DNA from: Dehalococcoidia bacterium
GTDB lineage: Bacteria > Chloroflexota > Dehalococcoidia > Dehalococcoidales > UBA1222
DNA length: 35,253 nt
Direction: 5' to 3'
NCBI GenBank assembly: GCA_003597995.1
Contig: QZJY01000020.1
Span: forward strand, 1-35,253
Positions 1-7,174 of the stretch are shown here, one piece after another. Under the pieces are notes generated by a model. It ran no database searches. It worked only from the letters and a program-made list of their open reading frames with translations, and was not told the origin of the DNA. A program made the translations under genes and the position numbers. How positions within the stretch are numbered: position 1 is the stretch's first letter; each line of letters begins with the position of its first letter.

Positions 1-861
1 CACTCCAAAGGCATAACTGGCAAACTGGGCCAGCTTCCAGGCTTTGTCGAGCTTGATATTCCCGGCAAGCTGATATTTTTCGTTGAATCCCTTGGACTTG
101 GTGATGGCCAGTATTACCGACACCAGGTCGGCATTGCCGGCACGTTCTCCGATGCCATTGACAGTCGTGTTGATGTAGGCGTCCTGGCCGCCGTCGATAG
201 CGCCTTTGGCGCCGGCGATAGAAGTGGCGACTGCCATGCCCAGGTCGCCGTGGCAATGCAGTTCGATAGGCAACTCGACTTTTTGCGCCAGCGTTCTGGC
301 GGTCTCGTATATGGAGAACGGATTGTCGTAACCCAGCGTGTCGCAATAGCGCAGGCGGGCGGCCCCGTGAGCGTTAGCGGCCTGTCCGTATTTCACCAGA
401 TAATCCAGGTCGGTACGCGAGGCGTCTTCGGCGTTGATTCCCACGCTCTCGGCCCCATGAGCCAGCGCGGCGTCCAGCGCTTCGGTCATCTCGGCGATGA
501 TGTCGTCTTTGTTCTTGCGGCCTTTGAACTTGCCGTCGATCATCTGGTTCGATGTGGAAATGGAGAGGTTGAGGTGTTTGATGGTAGGCACTTGCTTGAA
601 GGCCAGTTCGACGTCCTCGACGATAGCGCGCATCCAGCCGCCGAGCACTATGTGCTTGATGACACCCATTTTGGCCAGCTCCAGGTTGGCCTGAAGGTAA
701 CGCTGCTCGTGGCGCGTAGTGGGGAAGCCGAACTCGCTCTGAAAAATGCCCATTTCGTCCAGGTAGAGGTTTATCATGGTCTTTTCGAGCTTGGACAGCC
801 CCAGGCGGGCGGTCTGCACGCCGTCGCGGTTGGTTACGTCGATGAGGTAAATCTTAGGCAA
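1..861 (-). CDS. Re-citrate synthase / homocitrate synthase-like HMGL-family enzyme (3' end outside window)
   Basis: The visible 287 codons encode a DRE-TIM (HMGL/LeuA-like) carboligase that condenses acetyl-CoA with a 2-oxoacid. Family signatures are DVTNRDGVQ near residue 8 (the R/D/Q metal and acetyl-CoA site), HCHGDLGMA near residue 215 (metal-binding HxH) and a GERAGNADL motif. The protein resembles the clade annotated as homocitrate synthase that includes the Re-citrate synthases of Clostridium kluyveri and Dehalococcoides, so citrate formation in a CO2-fixing or incomplete TCA route is the likely role; homocitrate synthase remains possible. The start is a TTG preceded by GAGAGGGGGC. 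A near-consensus promoter lies about 40 bases upstream. The C-terminus is cut by the window edge. Confidence 0.8.
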   Translation of the reverse strand, partial: MPKIYLIDVTNRDGVQTARLGLSKLEKTMINLYLDEMGIFQSEFGFPTTRHEQRYLQANLELAKMGVIKHIVLGGWMRAIVEDVELAFKQVPTIKHLNLSISTSNQMIDGKFKGRKNKDDIIAEMTEALDAALAHGAESVGINAEDASRTDLDYLVKYGQAANAHGAARLRYCDTLGYDNPFSIYETARTLAQKVELPIELHCHGDLGMAVATSIAGAKGAIDGGQDAYINTTVNGIGERAGNADLVSVILAITKSKGFNEKYQLAGNIKLDKAWKLAQFASYAFGV

Positions 862-898
862 AAGTAGCCCCCTCTCTTGAGCCGGGGAATAATCACAA

Positions 899-927
899 AT
901 AGTAACATAAAAAAGCCTTTATGGCAA
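899..927 (-). promoter_or_regulatory. Sigma70-type promoter for the citrate synthase-like gene
   Basis: On the minus strand TTGCCA (927-922) is followed after exactly 17 bases by TACTAT (904-899), with an extended -10 TG one base upstream. Initiation would fall near 892, giving a leader of about 30 bases to the TTG start at 861. Confidence 0.7.
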
Positions 928-1034
928 CCGGTTTGAAGCTGGTTTATGAACGGTTAAAGCTAATTCATCCGTGGAGGCAGCGAGATTTGCCGTAAAATTG
1001 CCGTTAAAAGCAGGCAATATGCTGGAGTAAACCT

Positions 1035-1042
1035 GCTATATT
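1035..1042 (+). promoter_or_regulatory. Extended -10 promoter element for the Mut7-C gene
   Basis: The sequence TGCTATATT contains an extended -10 (TG at 1034-1035, TATATT at 1037-1042). No good -35 is visible. Predicted initiation lies only a few bases before the ATG at 1052, and no Shine-Dalgarno is present, so the transcript may be leaderless. Confidence 0.4.
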
Positions 1043-1051
1043 TAGACTGTC

Positions 1052-1519
1052 ATGGACGCTCCTCGCTTTATGGCCGACCAGAATGTAGGCAAGCTGGCGC
1101 GTTTACTGCGCATGCTGGGCTTCGATACCCTCTTTTTCGATGGCCGAGATGACGGCGAGATGGTGCAGCTGGCGCTGGAACAGGGCAGAATAATCCTCAC
1201 GCGCAACACCCGCATCATGCAAAGGAAGCTGGTGACGAGCGGGCGGCTCAAAGCTGTTTTGCTCGTCTCTGATCGTCCCGAAGAGCAGGTATGCCATGTC
1301 ATAAAATCACTCCGACTAAAAGATAGTTTTTGTCCTTTTACTCTCTGTATCGAGGACAATCATCCTCTGGAATTAAGGGGTAAAGAGGAGGTGAAGGACA
1401 GAGTGCCTCCTTATGTGTTCCAGACTCAGGCGCAATACATGGAATGCCCTCATTGCAAGCGTATCTACTGGCGCGGCACGCACTGGCAGGCGATGACGGG
1501 CCGGATTGATAAGCTTTAA
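1052..1519 (+). CDS. Mut7-C RNase domain protein (PIN-like fold with zinc ribbon)
   Basis: This 155-aa protein matches the stand-alone Mut7-C family: an N-terminal PIN-like nuclease core followed by a zinc ribbon. The N-terminus reads FMADQNVGKLARLLRMLGFD, the conserved opening in which the early Asp is a likely catalytic residue. An ILTRNTR motif follows near residue 50, typical of the core. Near residues 130-145 CPHCKRIYWRGTHW gives a CxxC pair and the hallmark W-x-GTHW. The family is predicted to be a ribonuclease; its substrate is unknown. The gene diverges from the citrate synthase-like gene. No Shine-Dalgarno precedes the ATG. Confidence 0.8.
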   Translation: MDAPRFMADQNVGKLARLLRMLGFDTLFFDGRDDGEMVQLALEQGRIILTRNTRIMQRKLVTSGRLKAVLLVSDRPEEQVCHVIKSLRLKDSFCPFTLCIEDNHPLELRGKEEVKDRVPPYVFQTQAQYMECPHCKRIYWRGTHWQAMTGRIDKL

Positions 1520-1555
1520 TACTTTTGGCTTCGGCAAAAAAGGGAGTCAAAAGGG

Positions 1556-1735
1556 TAAATACGAAGCACGAAATGCGAAATCCGAAACAAACTCGAAGTT
1601 CCGAAACTCAAATGCTCAAAACACTTGGAAATTTGGATTTGGGTCATTCGTGCTTGTTTAGTTTTTAGATATTAGAATTTAGAATTTCCCCATTTGTCTC
1701 GTGCTTCGATATTCGTATTTCGTATTTTTGAGCGC
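1556..1735 (+). repeat. AT-rich imperfect palindromic intergenic repeat, copy 1
   Basis: About 180 bases of degenerate palindrome. The left arm has GAAGCACGAAATGCGAAA and CGAAACAAACTCGAA words, and the right arm carries their complements (CGTGCTTCGATATTCG). The centre is near GCTCAAAACACTTGG. It shares the words ATTAGAATTTAGAATTT with the repeats near 3332 and 10466. It fills the whole gap between the Mut7-C gene and nnr and contains no plausible gene. Confidence 0.65.
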
Positions 1736-1741
1736 CGGGTG

Positions 1742-1770
1742 TTGATAATGCCCTTGATTGTTGTTAAACT
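1742..1770 (+). promoter_or_regulatory. Promoter for nnr, probably giving a leaderless mRNA
   Basis: TTGATA (1742-1747) and TAAACT (1765-1770) are 17 bases apart, and TG precedes the -10 by one base. Initiation would fall near 1777, two bases before the ATG at 1779, which has no Shine-Dalgarno. Confidence 0.5.
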
Positions 1771-1778
1771 CGTTTCAT

Positions 1779-3362
1779 ATGAAAATCGTAACGGCAGTGG
1801 AAATGAAGCAGCTCGAAACCGAAGCTGAAAAACTCGGCATACCTACCTCTCAACTGATGGAGAACGCCGGACGGGCGGTGGCTGAAAACGCGCGGCGTCT
1901 GCTTGGCGGCCTCGCTGGCAAAAAAGTGCTGGTGCTGGCCGGTCCAGGCAACAACGGCGGCGATGGGCTGGTGGCGGCGCGCTACCTGCGTGAGTGGGGC
2001 GGGGAGGTCAACCTCTATCTTTGCTCCCAGCGGCCATCCGACGATGCGAATCTTAAACTGGCTCTGGAGTGGGGCATTACCACCGTAGGCTCTGAGGCGG
2101 ATGCCAATCAGGCTCAGTTACTCGACCTACTCGCGTCAGCCGATATGGTTATAGACGCCATCTTCGGAACAGGCCAGAGCCGCGCCATTGAAGGTATTTT
2201 TCAAAAAGTGCTGTTAAGGCTGGGAGAAGCCAAAAATGCGCGCCCGGCGCTCAAAATCCTGGCTGTGGACCTGCCGTCCGGCCTGAACGCCGACAGCGGT
2301 TCAGCCGACCCGGTGGCACCTTTCGCCGACTACACCGTTACCCTCGGCCTGCCCAAGCGCGGGCTGTATGCTCCTTCCGGTGCCGAAAGAGCGGGTGAGG
2401 TTATCGTGGCCGATATCGGTATACCCGTACAGCTTACCGAGAATCTCAAGTCGGAGACAGTCACATCGGAGTGGGCGCGCGCGGCATTGCCTCACCGCGC
2501 TCCGTATTCTCACAAGGGCAGTTTCGGCAAAGCGCTGGTGGTGGCTGGCTCGGTCAATTATATCGGCGCGGCCTATCTGGCTTGCAGCGGCGCCATGAGA
2601 GTTGGGGTGGGGCTTGTGACACTGGCCGCCGGCAGGAGCCTGCGGGAAGTGATTGCTTCCAGGCTGGCGGAAGCCACCTATCTGCCCCTGATTGAGTCGC
2701 CTTCGGGTACGGTATATCCCGATGCTTATAAAACTATTCTCGAAGCCGCGCCGGATTATAATGCCGTGCTCATCGGCTGCGGGCTGGGGCAAAAACCTAC
2801 CGCCAAAGAGCTGGCGCTCAAGACCATCTTCAGGTTGCAGGAATCACAGAAAATTGTTCTGGATGCCGATGCCCTCAATTACCTTGCCAGCGTGAGAGAA
2901 TGGTGGAAACGCATCCCATTCGATATGGTGTTGACGCCCCATCCCGGCGAAATGGCGCGCCTGTGCGGGCTGACCACAGAAGACGTTCAGGCCAACCGCT
3001 TCGAAGTGTCCAGTCAAAAAGCCGCTGAATGGAACAAGACCATAGTGCTCAAGGGAGCCAATACCGTTATCGCCGCGCCGGACGGTGCGCTGCGCATCAA
3101 CCCCTCCGCCAATGCCGGGCTGGCCTCGGCGGGCACGGGTGATGTTCTGGCCGGGGCCATTGCCGGGCTGCTGGCGCAGGGCATGAAGCTCTTTGACGGC
3201 GCGAAACTTGGAGTCTATCTGCACTCTGAAGCTGGCGAGAGAGTCAGGCAGAGGCTGGGAGATGCCGGCATGATAGCCTCGGACCTCCTGCCGGAATTGC
3301 CGCTGGTAATAAAGGAGCTAAAAGGAAACGAGAAGCACCAAATTCTAAGCACCAAACACTAA
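1779..3362 (+). CDS. nnr: Bifunctional NAD(P)H-hydrate epimerase / ADP-dependent NAD(P)H-hydrate dehydratase
   Basis: This is the nicotinamide nucleotide repair enzyme (about 527 aa, the usual fused length). The N-terminal YjeF_N half holds LMENAGRAVAE and the GPGNNGGDGLVAARYL motif near residues 55-70 and epimerizes R-NAD(P)HX. The C-terminal YjeF_C half (from about residue 225) has HKGSFGKALVVAGS, the LTPHPGEMARL motif and SAGTGDVLAGAIAGLLAQG, the ribokinase-like ADP-dependent dehydratase site. ATG 1779 is chosen because the reading frame upstream lies inside the predicted promoter. The last codons (about KHQILSTKH) are encoded by an intergenic repeat that also supplies the stop, so the original C-terminus may have been replaced. 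coaX follows after the repeat. Confidence 0.92.
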   Translation: MKIVTAVEMKQLETEAEKLGIPTSQLMENAGRAVAENARRLLGGLAGKKVLVLAGPGNNGGDGLVAARYLREWGGEVNLYLCSQRPSDDANLKLALEWGITTVGSEADANQAQLLDLLASADMVIDAIFGTGQSRAIEGIFQKVLLRLGEAKNARPALKILAVDLPSGLNADSGSADPVAPFADYTVTLGLPKRGLYAPSGAERAGEVIVADIGIPVQLTENLKSETVTSEWARAALPHRAPYSHKGSFGKALVVAGSVNYIGAAYLACSGAMRVGVGLVTLAAGRSLREVIASRLAEATYLPLIESPSGTVYPDAYKTILEAAPDYNAVLIGCGLGQKPTAKELALKTIFRLQESQKIVLDADALNYLASVREWWKRIPFDMVLTPHPGEMARLCGLTTEDVQANRFEVSSQKAAEWNKTIVLKGANTVIAAPDGALRINPSANAGLASAGTGDVLAGAIAGLLAQGMKLFDGAKLGVYLHSEAGERVRQRLGDAGMIASDLLPELPLVIKELKGNEKHQILSTKH

Positions 3363-3460
3363 ATAATATCAAAATTCAAATATCAAATGTTTTAAACTTT
3401 GGATTTTGAAATTTGAACTTATTTAGAATTTAGAAATTGGGATTTAGTATTTTCGTATCG
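3332..3460 (+). repeat. AT-rich imperfect palindromic repeat, copy 2, overlapping the end of nnr
   Basis: This stretch is close to its own reverse complement: the left arm CCAAATTCTAAGCACC and AAAATTCAAATATCAAATG mirrors the right arm TTTGAAATTTGAAC and TTAGAATTTAGAAATTGGG. The centre is near GTTTTAAAC at about 3392. It belongs to the same family as copies at 1556 and 10466. Its left edge encodes the last residues of nnr. Confidence 0.75.
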
Positions 3461-3471
3461 AGGACAAAGCA

Positions 3472-4239
3472 ATGTTATTGGCAATCGGAATCGGCAATAC
3501 CTCCATCAAGCTCGGCGTTTTTGACGGGGAAAAGCTGGCATCCGCCTGGCACATCGCCACCGACATACGTCACACGCCGGATGAGTACTCCGTTACGCTG
3601 TTCAGTCTGCTCGAACAGGGAAACGTCGAGAAATCGGACCTTACCGAAGCCGCTATGTGGTGCACCGTGCCCCCGCTCATCCCCACTTTCGAAGAACTAC
3701 TGCGAAAGCATTTCGGTATATCCCCTCTTGTTGTGGGCGCAGGCATCAAGACAGGCGTGCGCATTCGCATGGATAACCCCAGGGAGGTGGGCGCCGACCG
3801 CATCGTCAATGCTGCCGCCGTCCACTCGCTTTACCCCGGCACGACCATCATCGTGGACATGGGCACGGCCACTACTTTCGACACCGTCTCCAGAGAGGGG
3901 GACTACCTGGGGGGAGCCATCGCGCCCGGCATCATGATGGCGGCGGAGGCTCTTTTCACCCGCCCGGCCCAGCTCTACCGCGTGCAGCTCGCTGCCCCCA
4001 AAAAGGCTATCGGCACGAGCACCGTCAGCGCCATGCAGTCGGGCATCATTTTCGGCTACACCTCGCTGGTGGAGGGCATGGTGCAGCGCATTCAGCGAGA
4101 GCTACCGGAGAAGGCCAGAGTCATTGCCACCGGGGGTTATGCCTCGCTCATACTCAAAGAGACGGATGTTATAGAAATGGTCAATCCCGACCTGGCTTTG
4201 ATAGGGTTGAGGATAATAAATCAGCTCAATAAGACATAA
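3472..4239 (+). CDS. coaX: Type III pantothenate kinase
   Basis: CoaX phosphorylates pantothenate in the first step of coenzyme A synthesis, using an ASKHA fold. The 255-aa length is normal. Family motifs present are GNTSIKLG at residues 8-15, the GADRIVNAAA motif near 105 and VDMGTATTFD near 125, which holds a conserved Asp and the second phosphate-binding loop. The Asp normally at position 6 of the first motif (xDxGNT) is Gly here (GGA codon), which is unusual and may affect metal or ATP binding. GAGGA lies about 9 bases before the ATG. coaBC, a later CoA pathway gene, lies downstream on the same strand. Confidence 0.88.
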   Translation: MLLAIGIGNTSIKLGVFDGEKLASAWHIATDIRHTPDEYSVTLFSLLEQGNVEKSDLTEAAMWCTVPPLIPTFEELLRKHFGISPLVVGAGIKTGVRIRMDNPREVGADRIVNAAAVHSLYPGTTIIVDMGTATTFDTVSREGDYLGGAIAPGIMMAAEALFTRPAQLYRVQLAAPKKAIGTSTVSAMQSGIIFGYTSLVEGMVQRIQRELPEKARVIATGGYASLILKETDVIEMVNPDLALIGLRIINQLNKT

Positions 4240-4242
4240 ATA

Positions 4243-4362
4243 ATCTTTCCCTTTCCCTCGGCGGGAGAGGATTGAGAGCCTGCACTGAGCGTAGCGAATG
4301 TGTGAGGGTGAGTGAGTTTCTCCCCTTGGAAAGGGGAGATTAAGAGGGATTCTTTAGGATGT
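4243..4362 (+). repeat. Intergenic repeat fragment of the CCCTCTCC/GGGGAGA type
   Basis: The coaX-coaBC gap contains CTTTCCCTCGGCGGGAGAGG and CTCCCCTTGGAAAGGGGAG, each an imperfect inverted repeat, separated by GAGCGTAGCGAATGTG. This resembles dispersed non-coding repeats common in environmental bacterial genomes; a related fragment occurs near 9880-9916. No gene is visible. Confidence 0.4.
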
Positions 4363-4429
4363 CTGACGGGCACAGCAAAAATCGTGAGTGGATTTGTATT
4401 ATTGACTGATAGTTCAGGAGGTTGATGAT

Positions 4430-5608
4430 ATGTTGACGGACAAGATAGTCGTTCTGGGGATTACGGGGAGCATAGCGGCTTACAAGGCGGCGGAGCTGGC
4501 CAGCAAGCTGACTCACGCGGGCGTCAGGGTGGACGTGGTCATGACGGATGCGGCGCAGAAGTTCATCTCGCCGCTCACGCTGCGTTCGCTGACGCGCCGT
4601 CCGGTAGCTTCCGACATGTGGGAGATGTCCTCGGAGTTCAGCATCCAGCACGTGTCCCTGGCGCAGGCGGCAGACGTGGTGGTTATTGCTCCGGCTACGG
4701 CCAACATCATCGCCAGAATTGCCTGCGGCATGGCCGACGACCTGCTCTCCGCCACCGTCCTGGCGACCAAAGCCCCGGTCGTCATCGCTCCGGCCATGAA
4801 CGTCAATATGTACGAGAATTCCGTCACCCAGGAAAACCTGGCCAAGCTCAAAGAGCGCGGTTTCACCATCGTCGAACCTGGCACCGGAAGTCTGGCTTGC
4901 GATGCGGTAGGGAAGGGGCGCCTGGCTGAAATTGAGCAGATAATCGGCGCCATCAAGATGGTGCTGGGCAGGGATGGGGATATGGCGGGCAAGAAGGTGG
5001 TGGTTACCGCCGGGGGCACGCGCGAACCTATCGATCCGGTGCGCTTCATCGGCAACCGCTCGTCCGGCAAGATGGGCTGCGCTTTAGCCGAGGCCGCCCG
5101 CGACAGGGGAGCAACTGTGACGCTTATTTCAGCCGCTAGCCTGCCCCAACCCGGCGGGATGGAAGTGGTTTACGTGGAAAGCGCAGGCCAGATGCTCGAA
5201 GCGGTGCAGAAAGCTGTCAAGAAGGCCGATGCTTTAGTGATGGCGGCGGCGGTGGCCGATTTCAAACCCAAAGTAATGGCAAAATCAAAGATTAAAAAAG
5301 CGGCGCTGGCGCTCAACCTGGAGCTTGAGCGCACGCCCGACATACTGGCCGAGGTTGACGGCAACTTTATCCGCGTGGGTTTCGCCGCCGAGAGCGAAAA
5401 CCTCGTAGTCAACGCCAAGAAGAAGCTGGCAGACAAGGTGCTCGACCTCATCGTAGCCAACGACGTCACGGCCAAGGGCAGCGGTTTCGGCACGGACACC
5501 AACAAGGTGACGCTCATCAGCCGCGACGGCAACGAAGAAGACCTGCCCCTCATGACCAAGCGCGAGGTGGCGGATAAGGTGTGGGATTGGGTGGTGGCGA
5601 ACGAGTAG
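4430..5608 (+). CDS. coaBC: Bifunctional phosphopantothenoylcysteine decarboxylase / phosphopantothenate-cysteine ligase
   Basis: CoaBC (Dfp) joins 4'-phosphopantothenate to cysteine with CTP and then decarboxylates the product using FMN. The CoaC half (about 1-185) shows GITGSIAAYKAAEL, the catalytic-His motif IQHVSLAQAADVVVIAPATA, the PAMNVNMYEN substrate clamp and LACDAVGKGRLAE with the active-site Cys. The CoaB half starts near residue 190 with VVVTAGGTREPIDPVRFIGN and SSGKMG; SKIKK near 285 holds the conserved Lys region. The 392-aa length is normal. The ATG has a strong AGGAGG seven bases upstream. Together with coaX it supplies two consecutive parts of the CoA pathway. Confidence 0.93.
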   Translation: MLTDKIVVLGITGSIAAYKAAELASKLTHAGVRVDVVMTDAAQKFISPLTLRSLTRRPVASDMWEMSSEFSIQHVSLAQAADVVVIAPATANIIARIACGMADDLLSATVLATKAPVVIAPAMNVNMYENSVTQENLAKLKERGFTIVEPGTGSLACDAVGKGRLAEIEQIIGAIKMVLGRDGDMAGKKVVVTAGGTREPIDPVRFIGNRSSGKMGCALAEAARDRGATVTLISAASLPQPGGMEVVYVESAGQMLEAVQKAVKKADALVMAAAVADFKPKVMAKSKIKKAALALNLELERTPDILAEVDGNFIRVGFAAESENLVVNAKKKLADKVLDLIVANDVTAKGSGFGTDTNKVTLISRDGNEEDLPLMTKREVADKVWDWVVANE

Positions 5609-5675
5609 GGTAACATCCTTAAGCCCAGGGTGGAGCGTGCAGGTTAAATCATAGAAAATATGCCAGTCGATAATA

Positions 5676-5704
5676 TTCTCTACAAGAATAATTTGGAGTA
5701 TAAT
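5676..5704 (+). promoter_or_regulatory. Likely promoter for the HEAT-repeat gene
   Basis: A perfect TATAAT (5699-5704) lies 17 bases after a weak TTCTCT (5676-5681). Initiation near 5711 would leave about 23 bases before the TTG start at 5734. Confidence 0.4.
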
Positions 5705-5733
5705 CTTACAGATTCATATCAGCGGAGACCAAT

Positions 5734-6738
5734 TTGATAGACATCTCAAAAAAGCTTGGTATTGAAACAATCGGAGAGCTTCAAAGCAAAAAGGACGTTG
5801 GAGCGCTGATTAACATTGTTGAAAAATCCAAATATCCGAGTGATGTTCGGTTTGCTATCAACGCTTTGGGTATGTTGAAAGCTAAAACGGCGGTAGAACC
5901 TATCATCTGTGCATTATTAAGCGATTCTTTTCAGGATATTGCCGTGAGAGCTTTAGGTGATATTGGAAGCGAGAAAGCGGTAAGGCCGCTCTGTCTTCTT
6001 CTTCAGAATGTTCATACAGCAAAACTCAATCGCGAAGCCATATTACATTCATTGGGCAAAATAGCATCAAAGGAAGCGGCAGGTATTATAATCAATTACC
6101 TTGATACTGATATAGGCGAAATAGCGTTGTCAGTTCTTAAAAACCTGGGCACGTTGGGGGTTGGAGAACTGATATTTGCTCTGGGCACCGACCTGAGAGA
6201 CACAGCCATCGCTGCTCTAGGGCAAATAGGCGAGAATGCTAAAGAAGCCACAGTTCCACTACTAAAGATACTTGAAACAGTTATCGACAAAGAGGCACCG
6301 GAGTGCAATGTTTTAATGTCCCTCGCCTTGATAAAAGACCATGATGCTGTCGAACCGCTAATCAATGCTATTAAATATAATACTTCACACGGGGATGACG
6401 ACTACGCATTTCAAAACCAGATAATTTTTACTTTGGGTGACATAGGCGATAAAGAAGCCACTGCGCCTTTGGTTCGTCTCATGCTCCGCAATGACGAATC
6501 GAGGGTAAGGGGAACGGCGGCAGCAGCTCTAGGTAAAATAGGAGATAACACCGCCATCGAACCTTTGATTAGCGTTCTGGAAAATGATAGAGAAAATGGG
6601 TTTGTGAGGGATAGTGCAGCTTGGGCACTGCTGCACTTGGATGAGGGGAAAACCGCTCTCCCTCTCTTGAAATATTTGAAACAGTATCACAAGGGCATTT
6701 TTGATTCCATAAAACACCTCCAATTTCCATTTGAGTAG
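5734..6738 (+). CDS. HEAT-repeat (PBS-lyase type) scaffold protein
   Basis: A 334-aa protein built from about eight alpha-helical repeats of roughly 30 residues with the E-Z HEAT pattern: VEPLI.AL.....D....A..ALG.IG, for example AVRALGDIGSEKAVRPL near residue 70 and AAAALGKIGDNTAIEPLIS near 265. Such proteins bind protein partners or assist chromophore attachment; no enzymatic residues are visible and the partner is unknown. It has no signal peptide or membrane segment. The start is TTG with GGAGA six bases upstream. The gene is AT-richer than its coaBC and valS neighbours, which hints at separate acquisition. The stop codon touches a perfect palindrome. Confidence 0.75.
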   Translation: MIDISKKLGIETIGELQSKKDVGALINIVEKSKYPSDVRFAINALGMLKAKTAVEPIICALLSDSFQDIAVRALGDIGSEKAVRPLCLLLQNVHTAKLNREAILHSLGKIASKEAAGIIINYLDTDIGEIALSVLKNLGTLGVGELIFALGTDLRDTAIAALGQIGENAKEATVPLLKILETVIDKEAPECNVLMSLALIKDHDAVEPLINAIKYNTSHGDDDYAFQNQIIFTLGDIGDKEATAPLVRLMLRNDESRVRGTAAAALGKIGDNTAIEPLISVLENDRENGFVRDSAAWALLHLDEGKTALPLLKYLKQYHKGIFDSIKHLQFPFE

Positions 6739-6822
6739 GGGCGAGGCATGCCTCGCCCGCGTCATGTAGTGGCACAGCACGCCGTGCCGACGCCTCTGGA
6801 TTGTCGGGTCGAGCCCGACAAT
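6739..6822 (+). repeat. Cluster of three palindromes
   Basis: Immediately after the HEAT gene stop lies GGGCGAGGCATGCCTCGCCC (6739-6758), a perfect 20-bp palindrome. It is followed by GGCACAGCACGCCGTGCC (6771-6788) with a 5-bp stem, and ATTGTCGGG-TCGAG-CCCGACAAT (6800-6822) with a 9-bp stem. None has a T-run, so they are not classical terminators. They look like repeat-type non-coding elements. Confidence 0.6.
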
Positions 6823-7174
6823 GACATTGATGAAGAAAGCAGATGCGTCATTCAACTCTTTACATTCCGTGCCTTCTGCTGTATAACAGTACAGATGTTC
6901 TATATCCCCTTGATGTGCTGAGCGCATGAGCGATTTAACAATTGAATAACCCCGCATTTGAGCCAAAAAGAGGCAAAATAACATTACTAAACCCTACTAA
7001 TCAGTAATTGTTTCCCACGCCTGGCTCATGCCTGAAAAGGAGCATTTGTTTCCCAGAAAAATTTTTCGCCGGGAAACGAATACGAATCGACCTCAACCGC
7101 TCGAATCGGTTTAGGCACTCGTCAGTCATAAGTGGTAAAATAGGCAACTTATATATTTGCAAAGGACGAGCGCC
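6823..7174 (+). other. Non-coding stretch upstream of valS with a long inverted repeat
   Basis: No gene is supported here. At 7048-7077 GTTTCCC and GGGAAAC flank the palindromic core GAAAAATTTTTC, which could form a hairpin in the valS leader. A second GTTTCCC lies at about 7009. I searched for T-box features and found no conserved specifier or T-box sequence. Confidence 0.4.

Noticed and set aside
250-867. Long plus-strand frame opposite the citrate synthase-like gene
   Set aside because: It is the antisense shadow of a clear HMGL-family coding sequence on minus; the same holds for long frames opposite secA, valS, glyA, rnj and ftsK.
6823-7174. T-box riboswitch in front of valS
   Set aside because: No T-box core sequence, specifier loop or following terminator could be recognised.
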